Below, one piece after another: positions 27,786-37,632 of a DNA stretch of 64,000 nucleotides. Position 1 is the stretch's first letter. Each line of letters starts with the position of its first letter. The DNA comes from Marinomonas hwangdonensis (GTDB lineage Bacteria; Pseudomonadota; Gammaproteobacteria; Pseudomonadales; Marinomonadaceae), in assembly GCF_003721245.1 (NCBI RefSeq), contig NZ_RIZG01000005.1, positions 1-64,000 on the forward strand. Direction: 5' to 3'. The translations under genes were made by a program, and so were the position numbers. The notes under the pieces are model-generated. The model did not search any database. It was not told the DNA's origin and worked only from the letters and a program-made list of their open reading frames with translations.

Positions 27786-30074
27786 TTATGCCACATTACT
27801 GGTTTTGGATGGTCGAATTAATCGCTCAATATTGGCTTCACGCATGAGTCGCGTCATAGTTTGGGTTACGGCTTCCGCGTGAGACAACATCATCACTTCA
27901 CTGAGCATATGCTGAGCCTGCTCCAAGGTGATATTACGAATGACGGCCTTTACTTTTGGTAAGCTGGTGGAACTCATAGACAAAACATCGTATCCCATAG
28001 CCATGAGCAAGATAGCCCCCATTGGATCCCCAGCCATTTCACCACAGACACTTAAGCCGACACCTTCGTCTTTCACTTGATCAACAATACTGTTTAATGC
28101 TCGCAGCACAGAAGGGTGAAAAGAATTGTACAAATCGGCTACGCGGGGATTATTTCGATCTACGGCCAACAAGTACTGAGTGAGGTCATTGCTGCCCACT
28201 GATAAGAAGTCTACCAATTCAGCCAGTTCCTTAACCTGATACACGGCTGCTGGTATCTCTATCATGACACCCACTTGTGGCATGATGACGTTGTAACCTT
28301 CCTCTTTTATTTCTGCGTAACCACGGCGGATAAGCGCGAGCGCCTCCTCTACTTCGGCCACATTTGAGATCATAGGTAACATAATTCTAAGGTTATGCAG
28401 ATCCGCACTGGCTTTTATCATGGCACGAATTTGTGCCATAAATATTTCCAAATGGTCCAATGTGACCCGAATACCACGCCATCCTAAAAAAGGGTTTGCT
28501 TCGTTAATAGGGAAATACGGCAACGCCTTATCTCCGCCTATGTCTAAGGTGCGCACTGTCACAGGTGCGGGGGCAAAACCCTCTAGTTGTTGGCGATAAA
28601 TGCCAACCTGCTCCGCCTCGGTTGGAAAACGGTCCCTTACCATGAAGGGCACTTCCGTACGGTATAGGCCAATACCTTCTGCTCCGCGGTCTAAAGAACG
28701 CGCAATATCTGCAGACAAACCAGTATTAACAAACAAAGACAAACGATGATGGTCTAGTGTTTCACAGGGTAAATCTTTAAGCGTTTCGTACTCTTCTTCC
28801 AGCAAACGCTCTTCATCAACAATTTGCTGATAATTCTCAATCAAGGCATCAGAAGGATAGGTATAAATTTTCCCAAGATAACCATCAACAATCAGATTAA
28901 CTTTATCCAACTGCGCGTAAGGAAAATCCAAGGCGCCCATCACGGTAGGTATGCCCATGGCCCTCGCTAAAATCGCCACATGGGAGTTGCTTGATCCCAT
29001 TACCGATACGAGTCCTTTTATCTTATCAATGGGAATTTCGCCGAGCATAGAGGCGGTTAGCTCTTCACCGATAATAATAGAGGGTTCGCTGAAACGTTCG
29101 GCGATATTAGGCGCTTTTTCTTGTAAGTGAGACAAAATACGACGCCCAAGATCCCTAAGGTCCGACGCACGCTCACGCAAGTAAGGATCATCCATACGAT
29201 TGAATTGGCTAATATGAGCCTGAATGACTTGCCTTAACGCCCCTTGCGCCCAGTTACCTTCTTTGATTTTTCGAACGATTTCCCCCGCAATGGAATTATC
29301 GTCCAGAATTTTCAGATACACATCGAATAGGGCTTTTTCATCTTGAGACAGATGCTGACTGATTCGATTACTGGCACGACGAATATCGTAGCGTACCGCA
29401 TCAAGCGCCTGATAAAAGTCTACAATCTCTTGATCAAAGTCTTCTGTATAACGATCGGGAATGACATCAAGATCCGCTGGTGGAAACACCACCACACCAC
29501 GCCCAATGGCGACACCGGAGCTACCCGGTACCCCCTTATAACGAAAGTCGGATCCGTTCGGTGCTGTGTTCGCATTTAACTGAGTAATAGCACCCGTGGC
29601 TTCAGCATGCGCAATGACTCCCGCCAATTGCGCCGACAGAGTAATAAGAAAAGCTTCTTCACCTTCATCAAAACGACGTTTATCTTCATGCTGTACAACC
29701 AACACGCCCAACACTTGACGATGGTGGATAATGGGAACACCTAGGAAAGAACGGTAACGCTCCTCACCTGTGCCCTTTAGGTAATGAAATGATGGGTGTA
29801 TATGAGCGTCATCTAGGTTAACAGGTTCCGCTCTTCGACCTACTAAACTGACTAGGCCTTCATCGGCTTTTAAACTCACTGTACCGGCCATGTCTGCATT
29901 TAAACCGCGAGTGGCCATTAAGACATAATCCGTTGTTGTGGTATCCACTAGATAGATAGAACACACCTCTGCCCGCATTGCTCGTCTGACGCGCCGGACA
30001 ATAATATCCAACGCAGCAGGCAAAGATTGGGCCGCTGTCACTTCTTGTGTAATGCGTCTGAGCAAATTTAGCAT
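27786..30074 (-). CDS. ptsP: PEP-protein phosphotransferase PtsP (EI-Ntr)
   Basis: First phosphotransfer protein of the nitrogen PTS; passes phosphate from PEP to NPr (PtsO). The N-terminal GAF domain (about 1-150) senses glutamine or 2-oxoglutarate in studied homologues. The EI part carries the phosphorylated His in GSSNSHVAILARAMGIP near residue 363. The C-terminal PEP-binding barrel carries the catalytic Cys in SVCGEMAGDP near 676. 762 residues fits. It sits 23 nt after rppH, an order conserved in pseudomonads. Confidence 0.95.
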   Translation of the reverse strand: MLNLLRRITQEVTAAQSLPAALDIIVRRVRRAMRAEVCSIYLVDTTTTDYVLMATRGLNADMAGTVSLKADEGLVSLVGRRAEPVNLDDAHIHPSFHYLKGTGEERYRSFLGVPIIHHRQVLGVLVVQHEDKRRFDEGEEAFLITLSAQLAGVIAHAEATGAITQLNANTAPNGSDFRYKGVPGSSGVAIGRGVVVFPPADLDVIPDRYTEDFDQEIVDFYQALDAVRYDIRRASNRISQHLSQDEKALFDVYLKILDDNSIAGEIVRKIKEGNWAQGALRQVIQAHISQFNRMDDPYLRERASDLRDLGRRILSHLQEKAPNIAERFSEPSIIIGEELTASMLGEIPIDKIKGLVSVMGSSNSHVAILARAMGIPTVMGALDFPYAQLDKVNLIVDGYLGKIYTYPSDALIENYQQIVDEERLLEEEYETLKDLPCETLDHHRLSLFVNTGLSADIARSLDRGAEGIGLYRTEVPFMVRDRFPTEAEQVGIYRQQLEGFAPAPVTVRTLDIGGDKALPYFPINEANPFLGWRGIRVTLDHLEIFMAQIRAMIKASADLHNLRIMLPMISNVAEVEEALALIRRGYAEIKEEGYNVIMPQVGVMIEIPAAVYQVKELAELVDFLSVGSNDLTQYLLAVDRNNPRVADLYNSFHPSVLRALNSIVDQVKDEGVGLSVCGEMAGDPMGAILLMAMGYDVLSMSSTSLPKVKAVIRNITLEQAQHMLSEVMMLSHAEAVTQTMTRLMREANIERLIRPSKTSNVA

Positions 30075-30097
30075 GGCTTTCCTGTCGCTCTTTCTAT

Positions 30098-30607
30098 CTA
30101 GGTTAAATTTTTGTGTTTGCCATTTTTTTCTAAACGGCGATGTGCATTGGGGATAAGTTCTTTCAATGCTCGCCGATAAACGTCTTTCTTAAACGCCACA
30201 ACCTGACCCAATGGGTACCAATAACTCACCCAGCGCCAGCCATCAAACTCAGGTGTTTCGGTGCCGTCAACACACACAGACGCGTCAGGACAGCGAATCG
30301 ATAGCAAAAACCACTTCTGCTTTTGCCCAATGCATAAAGGTTTACTATTGTGTCTTAGCATGCGCTTAGGTAGACGATAACGCAGCCAACCTCGAGTCTT
30401 GCCGATGATTTCCACATGATGAGGGTCTAAGCCGACTTCTTCTTTGAGCTCACGGTATAAAGCGTCTTCAGGGGTCTCATCGGGTTTAATACCGCCTTGT
30501 GGAAACTGCCAAGCATTTTGCCCAACTCGTCTCGCCCAAAGTAACTGGCCGCGCTCGTTCATCAAAATGATGCCCACATTCGGCCTGTATCCGTCTGCAT
30601 CAATCAC
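30098..30607 (-). CDS. rppH: RNA pyrophosphohydrolase
   Basis: Removes pyrophosphate from 5'-triphosphate mRNA, triggering RNase E decay. The Nudix box is [17 protein letters not shown], continuing KEEVGL. The N-terminal [11 protein letters not shown] and the WQFPQGGI stretch are typical of RppH. 169 residues. First gene of the rppH-ptsP-lgt run and divergent from the HAD phosphatase. Confidence 0.95.
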   Translation of the reverse strand: MIDADGYRPNVGIILMNERGQLLWARRVGQNAWQFPQGGIKPDETPEDALYRELKEEVGLDPHHVEIIGKTRGWLRYRLPKRMLRHNSKPLCIGQKQKWFLLSIRCPDASVCVDGTETPEFDGWRWVSYWYPLGQVVAFKKDVYRRALKELIPNAHRRLEKNGKHKNLT

Positions 30608-30752
30608 GAGCCATCACCTTCTAATATAAGAATAAATTAGATTCATTGTTCCACAATTCCCCTATTCGCACAATTAAGACTGCTGTTATTTATTATCTGC
30701 AAGGCTATACTTTGCGTACTTTAGAAGATTTTAAAAGAATTGAGGGGAAACT

Positions 30753-31409
30753 GTGACACTCGCAATATTTGACTTAGACGGCACCTTATTAAACGGTGAC
30801 AGTGATTACACTTGGGGACAATTTCTGGTTGAAAAAGGTTTAGTCGATACGCAAGTGTATAAAGAAGCCAACGACAAGTTCTTTAAACAGTATCAATCTG
30901 GCACCTTAGACATTTATGAATATCTCGCGTTTAGTTTGGCGCCACTGACCCAATTTTCCCAAGCCGAACTGACCGCGCTCCACCAAACCTTCATGCAGGA
31001 AAAGATCCAACCCATGATGCAAAAAAAAGCCAGTGAGCTCTTAAAGCATCACAAAGACCAAGGCCATTTTTTGTTAATGATTACCGCCACCAACCAGTTC
31101 GTGACAGGGCCTATTGGCGACGCCTTAGGCATGGATCACATTATTGCCCCCGTGCCTGAGATCGTTAACGACCAATATACAGGCAAGGTCGCGGGTATTC
31201 CGAGTTTCCAGGAAGGTAAGGTCACACGTCTAAATGACTGGCTCGCTGAGACAGGACACTCCATGGAAGGCAGCTACTTTTACAGTGACTCTCGCAATGA
31301 CCTACCACTGTTAGAATTAGTCGCTCATCCTATTGTCGTTGATGGCGATGAAATATTAACAAACATAGCCCAAGAACGCGGTTGGCAGCACATATCTTTA
31401 AGAGACTAG
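30753..31409 (+). CDS. HAD-IB family phosphatase (SerB-like)
   Basis: The N-terminal motif FDLDGTLLNGDS has the nucleophile and acid/base Asp, and motif II is MITATNQF. Motif III includes the Lys in QEGKVTRL, and motif IV is YSDSRNDLPLLE. The cap between motifs I and II is alpha-helical, as in phosphoserine phosphatases. 218 residues. It is divergent from rppH-ptsP, the same place as a HAD protein in pseudomonads. Homologues are named phosphoserine phosphatase-like, and some are thought to act on histidinol phosphate; the substrate cannot be settled from sequence. Confidence 0.82.
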   Translation: MTLAIFDLDGTLLNGDSDYTWGQFLVEKGLVDTQVYKEANDKFFKQYQSGTLDIYEYLAFSLAPLTQFSQAELTALHQTFMQEKIQPMMQKKASELLKHHKDQGHFLLMITATNQFVTGPIGDALGMDHIIAPVPEIVNDQYTGKVAGIPSFQEGKVTRLNDWLAETGHSMEGSYFYSDSRNDLPLLELVAHPIVVDGDEILTNIAQERGWQHISLRD

Positions 31410-31424
31410 CCGACTGGACACTCC

Positions 31425-31466
31425 AAAAAAAAGCGCTATCAGAAATAAATCTGACAGCGCTTTTTT
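31425..31466. terminator. bidirectional terminator between the HAD gene and rlmI
   Basis: Stem AGCGCTATCAGA/TCTGACAGCGCT with one mismatch and a 6-nt loop, flanked by eight A on one side and six T on the other. It serves both convergent genes. Confidence 0.88.
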
Positions 31467-31492
31467 ACGTTCAATTCACTCACACAATAGGC

Positions 31493-32689
31493 TTATAGCC
31501 CCATATTATTGTGAATGCGATAAAACAAAGCTTTTAGATATTCCGTTTCCTCAATCGCTGGGTGAACCGGATGATCGGGTGCTTGTGTTCCACGATATAT
31601 TAATTGCGAAAAACGCTCTAATTGGCGGCTATTGCTGCGAACGATGTCGTGTAAACGGGCCGTTTCTAAGTGCATAGAACAAGAGCCTGACACCAAGACC
31701 CCCCCTTTAGCCACCAAGCGCATCGCCAACTGGTTTGCTCGGTGATAAGCCCCCTCGCCTGCTTTAATGTCTTTACGACGAGCAATAAAGGCTGGCGGAT
31801 CCATCACAACCACATCAAAACGCTCTTTATCTTCGATCAAAGACTGCATGGCTTCAAAAGCGTCACCATGCATCAAATTAGAAGCACCTTCGTATTGATT
31901 CAACTTCAGGTTTTCATCAACATGACTCAAAGCACTCTCAGACGCATCAATGAAAGTTACGTCGGTCGCCCCTGCGGACGCCGCTTGAACACCCCAGCCA
32001 CCAATGTAGGAGAAAACATCTAGCACGCGTTTGCCATCGCAAAAGCCTTGCATGGTTTTGCGATTTTCACGGTGATCATAGAACCAACCCGTTTTTTGGC
32101 CATCCCAAACGGGTGCTTGAAACAAAACACCATTTTCTTGCAAGAAAACCAATTCTGGTACCGTACCAAACGCTTCTTCAACGTAGGTATCAAGACCTTC
32201 AATTTGACGCATCTTGCCATCATTTTTCATCAAAATAGCCGATGGTTTCACCACGTCTTGTAGTGCTTCGACTATCTCATTTTTCACGCGTTCCATGCCT
32301 GCGGTGGAAATTTGCACAACCAGAATATCGGCAAAACGATCCACGACTAAACCAGACAAACCATCAGAATCACCAAACACAAGACGATAATATGGCGCAG
32401 AATACGTTAATTCGCGTAAAGATAAGGCAATTTTTAAACGATGAACCAATGTCGATTTATTGAGAAAGGTGTCCGTACTGCGGCTCATAAGACGGCCGCA
32501 AATCAAAGTATTCGGGTTTATCGTCGCAATACCAAGCGGTTTACCTTGCGCTGTTTCGACAACAACCTGATCCCCTGGCGTAAATTGCTTTAATGGCGTC
32601 GCTGAGGTGTCCACCTCATTGCTGTAAATCCATTGATGTCCAGCTCTTAGACGGCGATCAGCTTGACCTTTTAGTCGAATAACACTCAA
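31493..32689 (-). CDS. rlmI: 23S rRNA (cytosine1962-C5)-methyltransferase
   Basis: SAM enzyme methylating C1962 of 23S rRNA. The N-terminal PUA-like domain (about 1-75, begins MSVIRLKGQADRRLRAGHQW) is followed by a Rossmann domain. It has VLDVFSYIGGWGVQAASAGA for SAM, VVMDPPAFIARRKD, and the catalytic-region Cys in VSGSCSMHL. 398 residues matches E. coli RlmI. Single gene between a terminator and a divergent HDOD gene. Confidence 0.93.
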   Translation of the reverse strand: MSVIRLKGQADRRLRAGHQWIYSNEVDTSATPLKQFTPGDQVVVETAQGKPLGIATINPNTLICGRLMSRSTDTFLNKSTLVHRLKIALSLRELTYSAPYYRLVFGDSDGLSGLVVDRFADILVVQISTAGMERVKNEIVEALQDVVKPSAILMKNDGKMRQIEGLDTYVEEAFGTVPELVFLQENGVLFQAPVWDGQKTGWFYDHRENRKTMQGFCDGKRVLDVFSYIGGWGVQAASAGATDVTFIDASESALSHVDENLKLNQYEGASNLMHGDAFEAMQSLIEDKERFDVVVMDPPAFIARRKDIKAGEGAYHRANQLAMRLVAKGGVLVSGSCSMHLETARLHDIVRSNSRQLERFSQLIYRGTQAPDHPVHPAIEETEYLKALFYRIHNNMGL

Positions 32690-32801
32690 AATTTTTCACC
32701 CAGTATGTTTAAAAAAACGCTATTATAGTGACTCTATTATCAATTACTACGAAATACACGTAGTAATGCTTACATGCCTTCACATTTATAGAAGTCTGCT
32801 T

Positions 32802-33668
32802 ATGTCATCATCAATGAACGAACAACAACTTAAACGCATCTTGCAAGGCATCAGCATTCCACCTCAACCGCAAATTATGGTGGATTTGCACATGGAACAA
32901 GCCATGCCTGATCCAGATATGGCACGTATATCGCAAATCATTTCACAAGACGTAGGCCTGTCTGCTGCGGTATTAAAGCTGGTGAATTCTGCTGCATTTA
33001 ATTTACCCAGAAAAATAACCTCCATTCAACAAGCCGTAATGATACTGGGAACAAATAGTATCACCAATATAATCAATGGCCTGGCTGTAAAAAGTGAACT
33101 ATCAGACGACACAATACAATCTCTGCATGGCTTTTGGGATACGGCGGTTGATGTCGCGGCTATCAGCTCCAGCATTGCGAACCAACTCAAATTTAAGTAC
33201 AAAGATGAATGCTACGCCTTGGGACTTTTTCATAATGCAGGCATTCCTCTGATGATGAAGCGATTCAAAGAATATGATCTGGTTCTGAAAAAAGGCTACC
33301 AAGATCCCGAGTTCAACCTAACCAATATGGAAAACGACGCCTTCAAAACCAATCACTCCGTTGTCGGCTACTACCTTGCAAAGTCTTGGGGTGTACCCAA
33401 AAGCTGCTGTGCCGTCATAGCGAAACACCATCGCGTTGATTACTTATTTTCCCATCGTGTGCCGGGCGACAAGATCAGTTTAAGCTTTGTTTCTATTTTA
33501 AAAATGGCGGAGCACATTGCTTCGGTTTACCGCCACCTAGGGCACGCACAAGAAGATTATGAATGGCAAAAAATTGGTCACTATGTACTGGACCATTTAG
33601 AAATCAGTGAGTATGACTTTGAAGGGATTATAGAGGTTTGTCACGAACAAGGCTTAGGCACAATTTAA
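32802..33668 (+). CDS. HDOD domain protein
   Basis: A single HDOD domain (about residues 15-210) with the typical ISQDVGLSAAVLKLVNSAAF and LGLFHNAGIPLMM stretches. The HD metal residues are replaced, so phosphodiesterase activity is not expected. The C-terminal part (about 210-288) is helical and has no recognised domain. Family members act as scaffolds in stress, motility or c-di-GMP output. In-frame starts exist at 32766, 32802 and 32814; the one at 32802 has GAAG at a fair distance. It is the second of three HDOD proteins in 18 kb. Confidence 0.85.
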   Translation: MSSSMNEQQLKRILQGISIPPQPQIMVDLHMEQAMPDPDMARISQIISQDVGLSAAVLKLVNSAAFNLPRKITSIQQAVMILGTNSITNIINGLAVKSELSDDTIQSLHGFWDTAVDVAAISSSIANQLKFKYKDECYALGLFHNAGIPLMMKRFKEYDLVLKKGYQDPEFNLTNMENDAFKTNHSVVGYYLAKSWGVPKSCCAVIAKHHRVDYLFSHRVPGDKISLSFVSILKMAEHIASVYRHLGHAQEDYEWQKIGHYVLDHLEISEYDFEGIIEVCHEQGLGTI

Positions 33669-33725
33669 GACAACACCAAACAGACACACAGCCAAACAAG
33701 GATGTTATAAAGACGTGCAATGTAA

Positions 33726-33743
33726 GGCCTTTAAAAAAAGGCC
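33726..33743. terminator. weak hairpin between HDOD gene and fbpC
   Basis: Perfect inverted repeat GGCCTTT-AAAA-AAAGGCC between convergent stops. The U run is inside the loop and arms rather than after them, so termination is only a guess. Confidence 0.35.
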
Positions 33744-33753
33744 AAGCCCTAGA

Positions 33754-34824
33754 CTATTCTTGTAAAAACATCACCAAATGATCCAGATGGACGCTCAAGC
33801 CTATCTCTTGTCCCACCGCATGGTTATGGTGAGAAGAAGCAAAGCAATACACCACTTTTCCAGATGCTAATTTCACCCGATATAAAAAATGCGAACCACG
33901 AAACCATTTGCTAACAATAATACCCACAAATGCGCTGTCATCATCGTGCAGTATATCGTCAGGGCGCACTAAAAGATCAACCTTAGCGTTCTCCGAGAAC
34001 CCATGATTTAGCTCCCCATGAATATTCCCTAAGTCAGAATGCACACAGTTAGGACCACAAACAGTCGCCGATAGAAAATCCCCATGACCAATAAAACTCG
34101 CCACAAAACGCGTCTCAGGACGATGGTAAATTTGATAGGGAGAGCCCGTTTGGTGAACCACACCCGCACTCATCACTGAGACCTGATCTGCCATCGCAAA
34201 GGCTTCCATCTGATCGTGAGTCACCAGCAAAGCGCTCATCTTTTCATGTCTGAGTATGGCCCGAATATCGGGCACAAGCTCTTCCCTTAACTTTGCGTCC
34301 AATCCCGAGAAAGGCTCGTCCATCAATAACAACTTAGGCTTAGGTGCGATAGCACGGGCCAGAGCAACACGCTGCTGCTGCCCCCCTGACAAGGAGTGAG
34401 GATAACGCCCTTCAAAACCTGCCAAGCCAACCAGATCTAATAAATATGTAACACGCTCATGCATGGCTTTTTTGGGCCATGCCGACAAACCAAAAGCAAT
34501 GTTTTGCGCAATAGTCAGATGAGGAAACAAGGCAATATCTTGAAACACCATACCGATTTGACGATGTTCAGCATTCACACTAAGAGACTGATTGGCAATC
34601 ACCTCGCCATCAATGCGTATTTCACCGGTCATTAATGATTCAAAACCGGCAATAGCCCGTAGCAAAGTGGACTTACCACAACCACTTGGCCCCAATAAAC
34701 ACCCAATCTGCCCCTCTAGCAATTGAAAAGACGCATTTTTTACCACGCTTATGCCATCGTATCCCACCGACACATTGTCTAGCTGCATTTCTTTTAACAA
34801 AGTCTGAGGGGGTAACGACGTCAT
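33754..34824 (-). CDS. fbpC: ABC transporter ATP-binding protein, iron(III) type
   Basis: ATPase of a ferric-iron-type importer. It has Walker A GPSGCGKSTLLRAIAGFE, the Q-loop in GMVFQDIALFPHLT, the signature LSGGQQQRVALARAIA and Walker B LLLMDEPFSGLD. The H-loop is LLVTHDQMEAF. A C-terminal TOBE-like domain follows (residues 245-356). 356 residues. It is 16 nt after the permease on the same strand. Sulfate, phosphonate or putrescine ATPases are related; the fused double permease favours FbpC/AfuC. Confidence 0.85.
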   Translation of the reverse strand: MTSLPPQTLLKEMQLDNVSVGYDGISVVKNASFQLLEGQIGCLLGPSGCGKSTLLRAIAGFESLMTGEIRIDGEVIANQSLSVNAEHRQIGMVFQDIALFPHLTIAQNIAFGLSAWPKKAMHERVTYLLDLVGLAGFEGRYPHSLSGGQQQRVALARAIAPKPKLLLMDEPFSGLDAKLREELVPDIRAILRHEKMSALLVTHDQMEAFAMADQVSVMSAGVVHQTGSPYQIYHRPETRFVASFIGHGDFLSATVCGPNCVHSDLGNIHGELNHGFSENAKVDLLVRPDDILHDDDSAFVGIIVSKWFRGSHFLYRVKLASGKVVYCFASSHHNHAVGQEIGLSVHLDHLVMFLQE

Positions 34825-34840
34825 ATAAAAATCCTAAAAA

Positions 34841-36502
34841 TCAGTGACCAACACGAGAAGAAATCGAACGGCTTAACAAGATAACCGGCACCAAGCCCAC
34901 TAACACAATCATTAATGAAGCTGGCGCAGCGTCTATTAAACGCTCATCGGAGGCTAATTCGAACGCTCTTACCGCCAGCGTATTAAAGTTGAATGGGCGT
35001 AACACAAAGGTCGCTGGCAATTCTTTCAACACATCAACAAACACAATTAAAACCGCCGTTAACACAGACCCCTTCAGTAAAGGAAGATGAATCTGTCTTA
35101 ATACCTTGTAAGGAGACAGCCCTAGAGAGCGCCCTGCCATGTCCATGCTTGGCTTAATCTTACCAAGGCCATTTTGCACAGCGCCAAGAGACACCGCCAT
35201 AAAACGTACCGTGTAAGCAAACAAGAGCGCAAACAAAGTACCTGAAAAAATCAAACCAAGGTTATGACCGGTATAATCGCGAACAAAATTGATAATCCTG
35301 TGGTCTAGCCACGCCAGAGGAACAATCACGCCAATCGCAATAATGGTACCTGGCAAAGCGTACCCTAATCCCGCTATACCGACCGACACACGGACACTTC
35401 TTGCTCTGTTATTCAAACGTATCGCATAGCTCAGAACTAGGGCTAAAGACACAACTACCAGAGACGCCAACGCCGCCAAATAGAAGGAATTCCATGCCAA
35501 TTCGACAAAGTTTGCACCGGGCACCTCGGCTTTAAACAGAGCCCAATAACCCAATACGATGACAGGAATAAAAAAACCCACCACGATCGGCAAAAAACAA
35601 AAGACTCTCGCCATAACCGCTTGTTTACCCCGCAGAACTACGCGTCTATGACTGGCTTTTTTCAAACCTGATGAGTGGTATTGAATACGACGACGGGAAT
35701 AACGCTCTAGCAGAATTAACACGGCAACAAACATCAACAGCACACCCGCCAATTGTGACGCCGCAGTAATGTCGCCAAAACCATAAAATGTCCGTAGTAT
35801 TCCAGTGGTAAAGGTACTGACCCCAAAATATTGCACTGTGCCATAGTCCGCCAGCGTTTCCATCAAGGCCAATGTCAATCCTGTCACTATGGCTGGACGA
35901 GCAAGCGGAAGAGCCAACTTAAAAAAGGCTCTTTGACTGGAATAGCCTAACGTTCGACTCACTTCCATGATATTTTCAGATTGCTCTAGGAAAGCCGCTC
36001 GACTCATCAAATACACGTAGGGATAAAGCACCAAGGTCAACATAACCATAGCACCGCCCAATGAGCGCACTTCGAAGAACCAATATTCGCCATAGCGCCA
36101 CCCTGTCAGCTCCCTTATAAGGGTTTGTACAGGACCAGCAAAGTCCAAAATACCCGTGTAGGTATAAGCAATAATATACGCAGGAAAGGCCATAGGCAGC
36201 AAAAGCGCCCATGATAGGAAAGTCCGACCAGGGAATTCATACATACTGGTGAACCAAGCGCAAGGTACACCAATTAACAACACGCCAGCACCCACTCCCA
36301 GCATTAATAACAAGGAATTAGAAACGTATTCAGCCAATACGGTTTGGTAAAGGTGCGTCCATACGTCACCGTCACTGATTAGAACATTGATCAAAACAAC
36401 CAAAATAGGAAGCGCTAAGACAGCGGCTACCAGAATGGCCATAATCTTTAACCCACTCCACCTAGACCGACTCGTTAAACTTGAGTGCACCACATCTGCC
36501 AT
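34841..36502 (-). CDS. fbpB: ABC transporter permease, iron(III) type (fused double permease)
   Basis: Inner-membrane permease with about twelve membrane helices in two homologous halves. Each half carries an EAA-type loop (EVSRTLGYSSQRAFFKLALP in the first; AGRSLGLSPYKVLRQIHLP in the second). 553 residues is typical of FbpB/AfuB. No periplasmic iron-binding protein (FbpA) gene lies beside it, so the substrate protein must be encoded elsewhere. A Fur-box-like sequence lies about 100 nt upstream at 36602-36620. Confidence 0.87.
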   Translation of the reverse strand: MADVVHSSLTSRSRWSGLKIMAILVAAVLALPILVVLINVLISDGDVWTHLYQTVLAEYVSNSLLLMLGVGAGVLLIGVPCAWFTSMYEFPGRTFLSWALLLPMAFPAYIIAYTYTGILDFAGPVQTLIRELTGWRYGEYWFFEVRSLGGAMVMLTLVLYPYVYLMSRAAFLEQSENIMEVSRTLGYSSQRAFFKLALPLARPAIVTGLTLALMETLADYGTVQYFGVSTFTTGILRTFYGFGDITAASQLAGVLLMFVAVLILLERYSRRRIQYHSSGLKKASHRRVVLRGKQAVMARVFCFLPIVVGFFIPVIVLGYWALFKAEVPGANFVELAWNSFYLAALASLVVVSLALVLSYAIRLNNRARSVRVSVGIAGLGYALPGTIIAIGVIVPLAWLDHRIINFVRDYTGHNLGLIFSGTLFALLFAYTVRFMAVSLGAVQNGLGKIKPSMDMAGRSLGLSPYKVLRQIHLPLLKGSVLTAVLIVFVDVLKELPATFVLRPFNFNTLAVRAFELASDERLIDAAPASLMIVLVGLVPVILLSRSISSRVGH

Positions 36503-36601
36503 TAACCATCAAAACCTGTATTTAAAGCCTGTATTGAAGAGACCACTCTTCTGCACAAGGATTCGTAAAAAGACCGAAGAAACTAGCACAACACTGTAGC
36601 T

Positions 36602-36620
36602 AATGCTAGCGATTCTCATT
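36602..36620 (-). promoter_or_regulatory. candidate Fur box upstream of fbpB
   Basis: AATGCTAGCGATTCTCATT agrees at 14 of 19 positions with the Fur register AATGATAATCATTATCATT. It sits 100-118 nt upstream of the fbpB start, in the right place to repress the transporter when iron is plentiful. Matched by eye. Confidence 0.5.
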
Positions 36621-36682
36621 TATTTGACCGCATTCAATCTTGTATGATGCACGGAAATGTCATCAAAAAAAACGCGGGAGAA

Positions 36683-37510
36683 TCAATGTATCAACTGATT
36701 TAAACCGTCATTCACTACCAAAGCATCGTCTAATTCGTAAACAATCCCGTCAGACAAGCCCGCGGCTTTAGACACGGCTCTTGGGAATCCTTCACGCACA
36801 AGATCCAAATCACGCTCAGTTCGAATGCAGGCATTGATGTAACAAGCTAAATTTAATACACAAGACAGTGGATCTGGATCGCCATCAGAAAAGGGGCGCT
36901 TATGGTATTGCACCGCATAACCAAGGCTGGCGGGGAATTTCCACAAATCCATCAAGGCACGACCCGCTTCCTGTGAGGTAAAGCCCAGTAAGTCTTGCTC
37001 TGCTTTTACTCTACCCGCTTTTCTATTCGCCACTAGAAGTTGAATTTCTTTCGCAATATCAGGGGCAGCAAGATGCAACAACAATCGACCAATATTATGA
37101 ACAATACCGGCCGTGAAGGCCTCATCGGTTTCGACTAACGGCGTGCGCTTAGCAAACCAGTGCGCCAGTTCAGCCACTCGAAAAGAATCAGCCCAAAACT
37201 CGTTTAGATTAATCCCCTCCACTTTCGTTACTGAATTTGAAAAGCCAGAAGCAATAACCAGTGTTTTTAGCCTATCGATACCAAGCAACACCGTTGCCTC
37301 ATCAATAGAGGATATCTTTCTCGACAAACCAAAATACGCGGAGTTAACCACCCTCAACACTTTCAGGGAAATGGTTTGATCATGAGACACACGCTCGCTA
37401 ATATCAGCGTATTTTGCATTCGGATCATTCAATAATTGAATCAATTCACGAACAATGTCTGGGACATTAGGAAGCTTATCGGTTTGTCTCAAAAGATCTG
37501 AGGTTTGCAT
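36683..37510 (-). CDS. HDOD domain protein
   Basis: 275 residues, mostly one HDOD domain beginning KLPNVPDIVRELIQLLNDP, with VSHDQTISLKVLRVVNSAYF and FTAGIVHNIGRLLLHLAAP. It keeps an HN in place of the HD metal pair, as HDOD proteins do. No extra enzymatic domain is seen. It lies between the ubiquinone hydroxylase and fbpB on the same strand. Function unknown; HDOD proteins usually act as signalling scaffolds. Confidence 0.85.
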   Translation of the reverse strand: MQTSDLLRQTDKLPNVPDIVRELIQLLNDPNAKYADISERVSHDQTISLKVLRVVNSAYFGLSRKISSIDEATVLLGIDRLKTLVIASGFSNSVTKVEGINLNEFWADSFRVAELAHWFAKRTPLVETDEAFTAGIVHNIGRLLLHLAAPDIAKEIQLLVANRKAGRVKAEQDLLGFTSQEAGRALMDLWKFPASLGYAVQYHKRPFSDGDPDPLSCVLNLACYINACIRTERDLDLVREGFPRAVSKAAGLSDGIVYELDDALVVNDGLNQLIH

Positions 37511-37632
37511 GCCTGGTTGCCTTTTTCATTTTCTTATTCGTTAAACACACTATGACGACAGCAGGAAACCTATTTAGACAAGCTTGCTGAGCATTAAAAG
37601 CGGTAAACGCACCATTGTTGAGAATACGATCT

